Assembly: GCF_022024235.1 (NCBI RefSeq)
Contig: NZ_CP091799.1
Coordinates: 1,466,001 to 1,530,000 of the forward strand
DNA: 64,000 bases
Origin: Segatella baroniae B14
GTDB taxonomy: Bacteria; Bacteroidota; Bacteroidia; Bacteroidales; Bacteroidaceae
Direction: 5' to 3'
The notes beneath the pieces were generated by a model that searched no databases, had not been told where the DNA came from, and was given only the letters and a program-made list of their open reading frames with translations. This document shows, piece by piece, positions 19,904 through 28,258 of the stretch (its first letter is position 1; every line of letters starts with the position of its first letter). Position numbers and translations under genes: made by a program.

Positions 19904-20626
19904 ATGAATATAACCATAAATCATCTCATTAAGAAATTCGGGGATAAGACAGTTGTCAATATCCCCGAATTTTCTATACCACAAGGTCAAATCGTAGGAT
20001 TAGTGGGAAATAATGGCGCAGGCAAGACTACATTATTTCGTCTGATGTTAGATTTACTGTCAGCAGATGAAGGCAATATCAGTTATATTGCTGAGTCAAA
20101 TCATGCCATAAATCCTGCAACTTCTGAGGAATGGAAAAATTGGATAGGAGCCTATATTGACGAAGGATTTCTTATCGATTTTTTAACTACCGAAGAGCTT
20201 TTTGAATTTATCTGTAAACTAGGCAATCATAAATATATACTGCCCGACTTTTTACAGGAATACAAAGATAAATTCACTAATGAAGAAATATTTGGAACCA
20301 ACAAACTCATCCGTGAATTTTCTGCTGGCAATAAACAAAAAATCGGAATTCTATCTGCCATGCTCAACCTGCCTAAAATTCTGATTTTGGATGAGCCATT
20401 CAATTATCTCGATCCATCAAGTCAAAACTTATTAAAAGTGATGCTCAAGAATTATTGCTACAGAACAAATGCAACCATTTTAGTATCTAGTCATAATCTG
20501 CAGCATACTACTGATATCTGTAACCGAATTGTACTCTTGGAGCATGGCGTTATCATCAAGGATTTTGATAATACAGATGAAACTGCTAAAGAAGTATTAA
20601 CCTCTTATTTTAAGGTACAAGAATAG
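19904..20626 (+). CDS. ABC transporter ATP-binding protein without a permease nearby
   Basis: 240 residues, a complete nucleotide-binding domain: Walker A GNNGAGKTT (near 38), Q-loop region, signature EFSAGNKQK in place of the usual LSGGQ (near 143), Walker B ILILDEP (near 164), and switch His in SSHNL (near 200). It belongs to the exporter/CcmA-like group by overall pattern. Eleven bases separate it from secA, so it is likely read through from it. No permease gene lies on either side: the next gene is feoB behind its own promoter. The partner must be encoded elsewhere or be absent. Confidence 0.9.
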   Translation: MNITINHLIKKFGDKTVVNIPEFSIPQGQIVGLVGNNGAGKTTLFRLMLDLLSADEGNISYIAESNHAINPATSEEWKNWIGAYIDEGFLIDFLTTEELFEFICKLGNHKYILPDFLQEYKDKFTNEEIFGTNKLIREFSAGNKQKIGILSAMLNLPKILILDEPFNYLDPSSQNLLKVMLKNYCYRTNATILVSSHNLQHTTDICNRIVLLEHGVIIKDFDNTDETAKEVLTSYFKVQE

Positions 20627-20744
20627 CTAATCAATTGGTACACATCATCATTTGTAGGTATCAGAATTACGAGTATTCTTACATAATTTTATTATTATTC
20701 ACTAACAGCTAATAAGATTTAGGTATTTTGCAAAAACAGGCAAA

Positions 20745-20782
20745 TTTGGCAACTCGGTTGCCATTTATTTCTTGTATCTTTG
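20745..20782 (+). promoter_or_regulatory. feoB promoter with inverted repeats (possible metal-regulator operator)
   Basis: The -7 box TATCTTTG is at 20775-20782, 20 bases before the chosen ATG. Just upstream is the perfect dyad GGCAAC-TCG-GTTGCC (20748-20762), next to a second small palindrome CAAATTTG (20741-20748), in the -33 neighbourhood. An operator for a Fur- or DtxR-type iron regulator is a plausible reading but is inference. Confidence 0.5.
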
Positions 20783-20802
20783 CAAAAAATAAACAGAATA
20801 AA

Positions 20803-23277
20803 ATGAAACTTTCAGCACTAAAAACAGGAGAAAAAGGCGTTATCGTTAAGGTATTAGGACATGGCGGTTTCCGAAAAAGGATCATCGAGATGGGATTTAT
20901 TAAAGGAAAAGAAATCGAAGTTCTACTTAATGCCCCTTTAAAAGATCCTGTAAAATATAAAATTATGGGTTATGAGGTTTCACTACGTCATAGTGAAGCC
21001 GACTTAATAGAAATAGTATCTTTAGAAGAAGCTAAAAATTTAAGAGCAACTGACGTAGAAGAAAAACTAAGTTGCATTGAGGATAATATTAATGATGCTG
21101 ATGAGAAGCCACTACAGGCTGAACATCAATTCATGGCTGAAGAAGCTGATAAACGTCACCGTATTATCAATGTGGCCCTTGTTGGAAATCCAAACTGTGG
21201 AAAGACGTCACTGTTTAATTATGCTTCAGGTTCACATGAACGAGTAGGCAACTATTCCGGTGTTACAGTCGATGCCAAAACTGCACATGCAGAATTTGAA
21301 GGATATACCTTCAATTTAGTTGATTTACCGGGAACCTATTCCTTATCAGCCTACAGTCCTGAAGAACTTTATGTTCGTAAGCAGCTTGTAGAAAAGACTC
21401 CAGATATCGTTATCAATGTCATTGATACTTCAAATCTTGAAAGAAACCTGTACCTTACGACACAACTCATCGATATGCACATCCGTATGGTATGCGCACT
21501 AAACATGTATGATGAAGTTGAAAAACGCGGAGATATCGTAAATGCAGATAAACTCGGAGAATTATTTGGGATACCAATGGTACCAACTTCCTTTCATTCA
21601 GGCATGGGTGTAGAAGAACTTTTTCACGAAGTCATTAAGACATACGAGATGCAAGAAGGTGTTGATCCTCACTACCGACATATCCATATTAATCATGGTC
21701 ACGAAATTGAAAATGGTATCGCAGACATACAGGAACATCTCAAGGCAGAAGACAATCTAAGACATCGTTACTCTACTCGATATCTGGCCATTAAACTCCT
21801 AGAAAAAGACCGTGAAGTAGAACAATACATATCACAACTTCCAGATGCCGAGGAAATTCTAACTCACAGAAACGAAGCTGCAGAACGAGTGAAAGAGGAA
21901 ACCGGAGATGACAGCGAAACAGCTATCATGGATGCGAAATATGGATTCATACATGGTGCTCTTTCTGAAGCTGCGTATGAGACTGGAAAGAAAAAAGATA
22001 CCTATCAGATGACTCATCTTCTTGATGCTATCATCACTCACAAATATTTAGGTTTTCCGATATTCCTCTTTTTAATATGGCTCATGTTTGAGGCTACCTT
22101 CGTGCTTGGTCAATATCCAATGGACTGGATTGATGCAGGTGTAGCTTGGTTGGGCGAAACGATATCTGCCAACATGGCAGAAGGACCGATAAAAGCGTTG
22201 CTAGTTGATGGAATTATTGGAGGTGTGGGAGCTGTTATCGTATTCCTGCCACAAATCCTCATTCTATACTTCTTTATCTCGTTTATGGAAGATTCAGGCT
22301 ATATGGCCCGTGCAGCCTTTATGATGGACCGACTTATGCATAAGATGGGCCTGCACGGCAAGTCATTTATTCCTCTTATTATGGGATTCGGATGTAATGT
22401 ACCTGCAATAATGGCTACCAGAACAATAGAAAGCAGACGATCACGACTCGTGACAATGCTTATATTACCAATGATGAGTTGCTCTGCACGCCTTCCTATC
22501 TACATTATGATCATTGGTACATTCTTTGCCATTCAGTATCGCTCATTAGTCATGGCTTCACTTTATGCCATTGGCATCGTACTGGCGATTATCATGAGTA
22601 AATTATTTACTAAGTTTGTTGTGAAAGGAGAAGATACTCCGTTTGTAATGGAACTTCCACCATATCGCTTCCCTACATGGAAGGCTATTGGAAGACATAC
22701 CTGGGAGAAAGGTAAACAATATCTAAAAAAAATGGGTGGTATCATTCTCGTTGCGAGTATCATTGTATGGTGCCTAGAGTATTTTCCACACCAAGACAAA
22801 CTTAGCAGAATGCAACAGGAAGAACAAAGCTATATCGGACAGATTGGTCACGCAATAGAACCGATTTTCTCACCACAAAATTTCAATTGGAAATTAGATG
22901 TTGGACTTGTAGCTGGTGTCGGTGCTAAAGAAATCGTTGCAAGCACCATGGGAGTTCTCTATTCTGACGACGATAGTTTCGCTGACGATGACAGTTATAG
23001 TGGAGATTCCGAAAAATATAGTAAGTTACATCAACATATTGTCAACGATATTAAAAATAGTGGAACTTCTCCAGAAATAGCAGAATCAGTAGCATCACTT
23101 ACGGCCTATAGCTATCTGATATTTGTATTGCTTTATTTCCCATGTCTTGCTACTATTGCGGCTATAAAAGCAGAAACGGGTTCATGGAAATGGGCGCTTT
23201 TCACTGCAGGTTATACCACAGGTCTCGCCTGGATTATTTCTGCCCTATTCTTTCAAATCGGAATGCTTTTCATATAA
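20803..23277 (+). CDS. feoB: Ferrous iron transporter, FeoA-FeoB fusion
   Basis: 824 residues from ATG 20803. A frame extension to 20728 would cover the -7 box and is rejected. Residues 1-72 are a FeoA SH3-like domain; about 110 onward is the G domain with G1 GNPNCGKTS (near 127) and DLPGTYS (near 173); then the membrane part with Gate motifs (GCNVPAIMATRTI near 532) and about eight helices. It imports Fe2+ across the inner membrane. The FeoA fusion is usual in Bacteroidetes. It is a single-gene unit ending in a strong terminator. Confidence 0.97.
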   Translation: MKLSALKTGEKGVIVKVLGHGGFRKRIIEMGFIKGKEIEVLLNAPLKDPVKYKIMGYEVSLRHSEADLIEIVSLEEAKNLRATDVEEKLSCIEDNINDADEKPLQAEHQFMAEEADKRHRIINVALVGNPNCGKTSLFNYASGSHERVGNYSGVTVDAKTAHAEFEGYTFNLVDLPGTYSLSAYSPEELYVRKQLVEKTPDIVINVIDTSNLERNLYLTTQLIDMHIRMVCALNMYDEVEKRGDIVNADKLGELFGIPMVPTSFHSGMGVEELFHEVIKTYEMQEGVDPHYRHIHINHGHEIENGIADIQEHLKAEDNLRHRYSTRYLAIKLLEKDREVEQYISQLPDAEEILTHRNEAAERVKEETGDDSETAIMDAKYGFIHGALSEAAYETGKKKDTYQMTHLLDAIITHKYLGFPIFLFLIWLMFEATFVLGQYPMDWIDAGVAWLGETISANMAEGPIKALLVDGIIGGVGAVIVFLPQILILYFFISFMEDSGYMARAAFMMDRLMHKMGLHGKSFIPLIMGFGCNVPAIMATRTIESRRSRLVTMLILPMMSCSARLPIYIMIIGTFFAIQYRSLVMASLYAIGIVLAIIMSKLFTKFVVKGEDTPFVMELPPYRFPTWKAIGRHTWEKGKQYLKKMGGIILVASIIVWCLEYFPHQDKLSRMQQEEQSYIGQIGHAIEPIFSPQNFNWKLDVGLVAGVGAKEIVASTMGVLYSDDDSFADDDSYSGDSEKYSKLHQHIVNDIKNSGTSPEIAESVASLTAYSYLIFVLLYFPCLATIAAIKAETGSWKWALFTAGYTTGLAWIISALFFQIGMLFI

Positions 23278-23296
23278 TATAAGGCATCATAAACTC

Positions 23297-23332
23297 AAAG
23301 AGGCACATCTAACTTTTTAGATGTGCCTCTTT
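23297..23332. terminator. Shared terminator between feoB and rpoD
   Basis: Perfect 15-base arms 23297-23311 and 23318-23332 around a 6-base loop, A-run on the left and T-run on the right, placed between the convergent feoB and rpoD stops. Confidence 0.9.
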
Positions 23333-23354
23333 AGGTTTTATGAGTATTCAACTA

Positions 23355-24227
23355 TTAACCAAGATACTTCATTAGCACCTTAGAGCAACCTGCTTCTCTA
23401 AGTTTAAGGATACTTTTTTCGCGGATTTGACGAACGCGCTCACGGGTAAGTCCCATTCTATCACCAATTTCTTCTAATCCTTTTTCATGACAGCCAATAC
23501 CATAGCATTCGCAAAGTATTTTAATTTCACGATCCTTCAAAACGTTTTTGAGAACAGAATGTAATTCCTGAGCCATACTATCGTGATCAACCTGACGGTC
23601 AGTACGTGTATCCTCACCACTTGCCATAATATCCACCATACTATTCTCTTCACCATCCTGGAAAGGAGCATCTATACTGGTATGATGATTATCTGCCTTA
23701 ATACTCTGCTCAATCTTTTCCTCTTCAATACCAGTAAGACGTGAAATTTCCTGAATACTAGGACGACGTTGATTATCTTGCTCAAACTTACTGATAGTAG
23801 CGTTAATCTTAGACAAAGCTCCAACTTGATTCAATGGAAGTCGAACGATACGACTTTGCTCAGCTATAGCCTGAAGGATACTTTGACGAATCCACCAAAC
23901 TGCATACGAGATGAACTTGAAACCACGAGTTTCATCAAATTTCTCGGCTGCCTTAACCAATCCTATATTACCTTCATCTATCAAGTCTGTCAATGACAAA
24001 CCCTGATGCTGATACTGCTTAGCTACAGAAACTACGAAGCGAAGATTAGCCTTAACAAGTTTATCCTTTGCTCGCTCACCGGCACGTCCACCTTTACGAA
24101 TAGCCTGGGCAAGTTCTATCTCTTGATCGATATTAATCATTGGTTCATGACTAATCTCCGCTAGATACTTATCCAAAGCCTCACTAGAACGGTTAGTGAT
24201 ACTCTTACTGATTTTAAGCTGTCTCAT
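23355..24227 (-). CDS. rpoD: Primary RNA polymerase sigma factor (SigABfr type)
   Basis: 290 residues. It lacks region 1.1, as the Bacteroidetes housekeeping sigma does. Region 1.2 contains LDKYLAEI (near 18), region 2 spans about 60-130 with LTDLIDEGNIGLVKAAEKFD and the VWWIRQSI melting segment, region 3 about 140-215, and region 4 ends in the helix-turn-helix IGDRMGLTRERVRQIREK (near 255-275). It should direct polymerase to the TAnnTTTG promoters found across this window. Its own gene has such a box about 80 bases upstream. Confidence 0.97.
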   Translation of the reverse strand: MRQLKISKSITNRSSEALDKYLAEISHEPMINIDQEIELAQAIRKGGRAGERAKDKLVKANLRFVVSVAKQYQHQGLSLTDLIDEGNIGLVKAAEKFDETRGFKFISYAVWWIRQSILQAIAEQSRIVRLPLNQVGALSKINATISKFEQDNQRRPSIQEISRLTGIEEEKIEQSIKADNHHTSIDAPFQDGEENSMVDIMASGEDTRTDRQVDHDSMAQELHSVLKNVLKDREIKILCECYGIGCHEKGLEEIGDRMGLTRERVRQIREKSILKLREAGCSKVLMKYLG

Positions 24228-24309
24228 TACCTTTTTACCTTATTTCATAATTGAATTCTACGTACTATTTGTCTATGCGTACAATTTCCTATATAGCGCA
24301 AACGGTGTG

Positions 24310-24317
24310 CAAAGATA
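24310..24317 (-). promoter_or_regulatory. Predicted -7 box for rpoD
   Basis: TATCTTTG followed by CA on the minus strand, leaving a leader of roughly 75 bases before the ATG at 24227. Confidence 0.6.
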
Positions 24318-24393
24318 CACTTTTTTTATGAGATATTGGCGATACACACTCAAAAAAGAATAAAAAAGATAGGAGTAGATAATTTTTTTTCTA

Positions 24394-24401
24394 TACCTTT
24401 G
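24394..24401 (+). promoter_or_regulatory. Predicted -7 box for the flippase-pepD unit
   Basis: TACCTTTG, 12 bases before the ATG at 24414, giving a very short leader. Its position rejects the longer upstream frame start at 24336. Confidence 0.6.
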
Positions 24402-24413
24402 CATCTATTAATC

Positions 24414-25403
24414 ATGAATACAAGAAATATAGCTAACAATATTTTCAAAGTTGCATTATCTCTTCTATTAGGAGGAGCGATATTGTACTGGATGTACTGC
24501 GATTTTGACTTTAAAAAGGTGGAACAAGTACTTTTCCATGAAATGAATTGGACGTGGATGCTACTTTCTTTCCCTTTTGGAATTCTTGCCCAAATGTTTC
24601 GAGGATGGCGATGGAAACAAACACTGGAACCTGTCAATGAGCAACCGCGCACTTCGGTTTGTATTGATTCCATTTTCTTATCTTATGCTGTAAGTCTAAT
24701 TATACCTAGAATAGGAGAATTTGCTCGCTGTGGCGTTCTTAAGAAAAAAGATAATGTTTCTTTCTCTAAAGCGATAGGAACTGTTGTTACCGAACGAGGT
24801 GTCGACTCTCTCATAGTCATGTTATTAACAGCAATTACAATCATTGCTGAGATTTCTGTTTTCAAAACTTTTTTTAACAAAACAGGAACCAGTATGGACA
24901 GTGTTTTTAACAAATTCACTACTACAGGATACATTGTCACAGCCATCTGTGGATTAGCTGTTATTATCATGGGACTTTATCTAGTCAGCCGTCTCTCAAT
25001 TTATAATAAAGTAAAAAATACTTTTAACGGAATATGGCAAGGCATAACATCACTCAAAAGTGTTAGAAATGTACCACTTTTTATTTTTTATAGTTTGGCC
25101 ATATGGGGCAGTTATTTTCTGCACTATTACCTTACTTTTTTTTGTTTTGAAGCTACTTCACACTTGAGTATTTCGTGCGCAATGGTTACCTTTATAGTTG
25201 GAAGTATTGCTGTTATCGTTCCTACGCCTAATGGGGCTGGCCCTTGGCATTTTGCTGTCAAGACTATGCTAATATTATATGGTATTCAAGCTACAGATGC
25301 TCTTTATTTTGTACTCATTGTACATAGCGTTCAAACATTACTCGTCGCAGTATTGGGCATATACAGTTGGCTCCATTTATCATTCATCAAAACTATAAAT
25401 TAA
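24414..25403 (+). CDS. Flippase-like integral membrane protein (LPG synthase TM / UPF0104 family)
   Basis: 329 residues from ATG 24414; the 26-residue extension upstream contains the promoter box. About eight transmembrane helices. Conserved segments are FRGWRWK near 65, PRIGEFARCGVLKK near 100 and PTPNGAGPWHF near 280, which characterise the flippase-like domain shared with MprF and AglD relatives. It has no cytoplasmic synthase domain, so a lipid flippase or glycolipid role is possible but not proven. The first gene of a unit with pepD 13 bases downstream. Confidence 0.88.
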   Translation: MNTRNIANNIFKVALSLLLGGAILYWMYCDFDFKKVEQVLFHEMNWTWMLLSFPFGILAQMFRGWRWKQTLEPVNEQPRTSVCIDSIFLSYAVSLIIPRIGEFARCGVLKKKDNVSFSKAIGTVVTERGVDSLIVMLLTAITIIAEISVFKTFFNKTGTSMDSVFNKFTTTGYIVTAICGLAVIIMGLYLVSRLSIYNKVKNTFNGIWQGITSLKSVRNVPLFIFYSLAIWGSYFLHYYLTFFCFEATSHLSISCAMVTFIVGSIAVIVPTPNGAGPWHFAVKTMLILYGIQATDALYFVLIVHSVQTLLVAVLGIYSWLHLSFIKTIN

Positions 25404-25416
25404 TTCATAGAAGTTT

Positions 25417-26874
25417 ATGAGCGAGATTAAAAATTTAAAACCAGAGGAAATCTGGCGTAATTTTGATGCACTGACTCAAATTCCTCGTCCATCAGGACAT
25501 ATGGAAAAAGTTCAGCAGTTTTTACTTGATTTTGCCAAAAATATTGGCATAGAAGCCTATAAAGATGCTGGCAATAATATTTATATGTATAAACCAGCTA
25601 CTCCTGGTATGGAAAACAAGAAGGGAATTATTCTTCAAGCTCACATGGATATGGTTCCTCAGAAGGCTCCAACAAGCAAACATAACTTTGAAACAGATCC
25701 TATTCAAACTTATATTGATGGCGATTGGGTTAAAGCAAAAGATACAACTTTAGGCGCTGATGATGGCCTCGGTGTCGCTATTATAATGGCTATTATGGAG
25801 AGTAAAGAATTACAGCATGGCCCTATAGAAGCATTAATAACCGCTGATGAAGAGACTGGTATGTTTGGTGCCAATGATTTACCAACAGGAGAACTAAAAG
25901 GCCACATTTTACTCAATCTAGACTCAGAGACTTGGGGTAATTTCGTAATTGGTAGTGCTGGTGGCATCGATGTAACAGCTGAATTGGGATATAAGGAGGT
26001 TACTACTAACGAAGGTGACAAGGCTATCAAACTCACCATAAAAGGTTTGAAGGGAGGACATTCTGGTCTTGAAATTAACGAAGGAAGAGCTAATGCCAAC
26101 AAACTAATGGTACGCTTTGTACGTGAAGCAATCAGTGAGTGCCAGGCAAGACTTGCAACATGGAATGGAGGCAATATGCGAAATGCGATTCCTTTTAAAG
26201 CAGAAACTGTCCTTACTCTTCCTGCTGATAAAACTAACAAATTAATAGAATTAGTTGAGGAGTGGAAAAATAGATTTGAACACGAATACCAAGGTATAGA
26301 AAATTCTATTGAGTTTTATGCCGAGGATGTAGAATGTCCTGCGAACATCACTCCTGTCGAAATACAAGACAATCTGATTGATGCCATTTATGCATGCCCT
26401 AATGGGGTAGTACGAATGATTCCTGCAATTCCAGAGGTCGTAGAGACTTCATCTAACCTTGCCATTGTCAATATCGCAGATGGTAAAGCGGCTTTCAAGA
26501 TTCTAGCTCGTTCATCATCTGAAAGCATGAAAGATTATATCGCGACATCACTTGAAAGTTGTTTTAGCATGGCAGGAATGAAGGTTACATTAAGTGGCAG
26601 CTATGGTGGTTGGGATCCAAATACCGATAGCGAGATTTTGAACTTGCTAAAGAAACTGTATAAGAAACAAAATAATGAAGAACCAGTAATCAAAGTAGAC
26701 CACGCAGGACTGGAATGTTCTGTAATACTTGACAAATACCCTGGACTTGACATTGTTTCTATGGGCCCTACTATTCGAAGCCCTCACACTACAAACGAAA
26801 GATGCCTCATCTCGAGCGTAGCATTGTTCTGGGAATTAATCAAAGAAGTTCTTGCTGAAATTCCTAACGCTTAA
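25417..26874 (+). CDS. pepD: Aminoacyl-histidine dipeptidase (peptidase D, M20 family)
   Basis: 485 residues, the PepD size. M20 metallopeptidase motifs: HMDMVPQ (near 79, first zinc His), TLGADDGLG (near 118, bridging Asp), DEETGMFGA (near 148, general base and zinc Glu), DSETWG (near 172) and SPHTTNERC near the C-terminus (last His). The central dimerisation domain contains GGHSGLE. It hydrolyses Xaa-His dipeptides such as carnosine, and is cytosolic. Probably co-transcribed with the membrane gene in front (13-base gap); a long hairpin follows. Confidence 0.96.
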   Translation: MSEIKNLKPEEIWRNFDALTQIPRPSGHMEKVQQFLLDFAKNIGIEAYKDAGNNIYMYKPATPGMENKKGIILQAHMDMVPQKAPTSKHNFETDPIQTYIDGDWVKAKDTTLGADDGLGVAIIMAIMESKELQHGPIEALITADEETGMFGANDLPTGELKGHILLNLDSETWGNFVIGSAGGIDVTAELGYKEVTTNEGDKAIKLTIKGLKGGHSGLEINEGRANANKLMVRFVREAISECQARLATWNGGNMRNAIPFKAETVLTLPADKTNKLIELVEEWKNRFEHEYQGIENSIEFYAEDVECPANITPVEIQDNLIDAIYACPNGVVRMIPAIPEVVETSSNLAIVNIADGKAAFKILARSSSESMKDYIATSLESCFSMAGMKVTLSGSYGGWDPNTDSEILNLLKKLYKKQNNEEPVIKVDHAGLECSVILDKYPGLDIVSMGPTIRSPHTTNERCLISSVALFWELIKEVLAEIPNA

Positions 26875-26915
26875 TAGAAGTTTAATATCGGTTTATCCTT
26901 TATAAACCAGATACT

Positions 26916-26983
26916 TATCAATAAATAAAGTTCTTCAGTGATAGTAAAAATACTAGTCTACCGAAGAACTTTATTTATTGATA
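26916..26983. terminator. Long inverted repeat after pepD, terminator-like
   Basis: Perfect 21-base arms (26916-26936 and 26963-26983) around a 26-base loop. The arms are AT-rich at the base and hold GAAGAAC at the top. No clean T-run follows on the plus strand, so it may end or protect the pepD message. Confidence 0.6.
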
Positions 26984-27031
26984 GCCTCTAAAAAAACACA
27001 ATTAATTCACTATTTTTTCAAATATATTTCG

Positions 27032-27039
27032 TACTTTTG
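27032..27039 (+). promoter_or_regulatory. Predicted -7 box for corA
   Basis: TACTTTTG followed by CA. Transcription would start near 27046, giving a leader of about 120 bases before the corA ATG, unusually long compared with most units here. Confidence 0.6.
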
Positions 27040-27079
27040 CACGCGAAATCAAAGTTTTAGTAACCAATATGGACGATTA

Positions 27080-27164
27080 TCACGCGGAAACATTCACATT
27101 ATAGGCGTGAGGATTCAGCTTAATGCTAATCCCCATTCCTTTTTTAATGCTGGAGATTAGCACA
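27080..27164 (+). promoter_or_regulatory. Structured corA leader with two mutually exclusive hairpins (candidate switch)
   Basis: Stem 1: TCACGC 27080-27085 with GCGTGA 27105-27110. Stem 2, directly abutting: GGATT-C-AGC 27111-27119 with GCT-AATCC 27125-27132. Stem 3: TGCTAATC 27124-27131 with GATTAGCA 27155-27162, extended by two G-C pairs past one mismatch, ending 2 bases before the ATG. Stems 2 and 3 use the same bases and cannot coexist, the layout of a translational on/off switch. I do not recognise a known riboswitch class. Confidence 0.5.
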
Positions 27165-28091
27165 ATGAAAACATTTTGGAATATTAATAAAAAATTAAGT
27201 CCCCTCAAGGAGTGGGAACCTAATTGCTGGATACAAGTCACTTGTCCAACCGAAGAAGATCAGCGAATGCTTGAAGACGAATATCACATTCCTGACTATT
27301 TCCTTTCCGACATAAGCGATACTGATGAGCGTGCCCGTTATGAATATGATGACGGATGGATGCTAATTATTCTCCGTATCCCATATGTTAAGGAAATTCG
27401 CTCTCGTACTCCATACACAACGGTTCCTCTTGGTATCATACACAAACATGATATCACAATTACGGTATGCTTCTATGAAACCAATATGATGATAGACTTT
27501 GTAAGCTATCAGCAAAAACGAGGCGAAGGATTTACAGACTATGTCGATATGATATTCAGATTATTTCTATCATCTGCAGTTTGGTATCTAAAACGCTTGA
27601 AGCAAATAAATTCACTTATTGATAAATCAAAACGTAATTTAGATCATGATGTCAATAATGAAAGTCTTATTGGCTTGAGCAGACTTCAGGACTCACTTAC
27701 CTATTTCATCACTTCTATCCGAGGTAATGAAAATCTTTTGTCTAAGCTGAAATTTAAATTACAAGTAGATGAATTAGATGCAGACTTGATCGAAGATGTA
27801 AATATTGAGATGACACAGGCAAGAGAAACAACAAGTATCTACTCTGATATTCTCGAGTCAACTATGGATACCTACTCCAGCATCATCAATAACAATATGA
27901 ACACCACCATGCGTACCTTAACATCCATTAGTATTATCATGATGTTCCCGACACTTATAGCTAGTCTATTTGGTATGAATCTGGAAAATGGAATGGAGCA
28001 TAACAATTTTGGGTTTATTATCGCACTGGTAATTTCTATCCTCGTGTCTGGTGTTACATGGTTTATTTTGAGATTTAAACGACTACTTTAA
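27165..28091 (+). CDS. corA: CorA-family magnesium/divalent cation channel
   Basis: 308 residues from ATG 27165. A frame start at 27123 is possible but lies in the leader hairpins and gives a non-family N-terminus. Large cytoplasmic domain (1-245) with long helices, then two transmembrane helices at the C-terminus with the diagnostic pore motif GMNLENG (GMN signature) between them, and a positively charged end (RFKRLL). CorA forms pentameric Mg2+ channels gated by internal Mg2+. It appears to be a single-gene unit with a structured leader. Confidence 0.95.
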   Translation: MKTFWNINKKLSPLKEWEPNCWIQVTCPTEEDQRMLEDEYHIPDYFLSDISDTDERARYEYDDGWMLIILRIPYVKEIRSRTPYTTVPLGIIHKHDITITVCFYETNMMIDFVSYQQKRGEGFTDYVDMIFRLFLSSAVWYLKRLKQINSLIDKSKRNLDHDVNNESLIGLSRLQDSLTYFITSIRGNENLLSKLKFKLQVDELDADLIEDVNIEMTQARETTSIYSDILESTMDTYSSIINNNMNTTMRTLTSISIIMMFPTLIASLFGMNLENGMEHNNFGFIIALVISILVSGVTWFILRFKRLL

Positions 28092-28143
28092 GTTTAATTC
28101 GTAAAAAAAACCTCTAAAATTAGGTATTTACAATAAATTTATT

Positions 28144-28151
28144 TAAGTTTG
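28144..28151 (+). promoter_or_regulatory. Predicted -7 box for the DUF349 gene
   Basis: TAAGTTTG followed by CA, about 108 bases before the ATG at 28259. The leader contains a stem GGTAGT-g-AAG (28176-28185) / CTTACTACC (28213-28221) with an inner hairpin GGTT-GTT-AACC. Confidence 0.5.
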
Positions 28152-28258
28152 CAACTTAATTATAAAATTATAAAAGGTAGTGAAGTATAAACCGGTTGTT
28201 AACCTAACATTGCTTACTACCATGTTGGAAAACCGAATCATAAACTAAAAATAGTGAA

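Noticed and set aside
20728..20802. 25-residue extension of FeoB
   Set aside because: The stretch contains the promoter (dyad and -7 box) and has no similarity to FeoA.
24336..24413. 26-residue extension of the flippase-like protein
   Set aside because: Contains the -7 box TACCTTTG; the natural start is the ATG at 24414.
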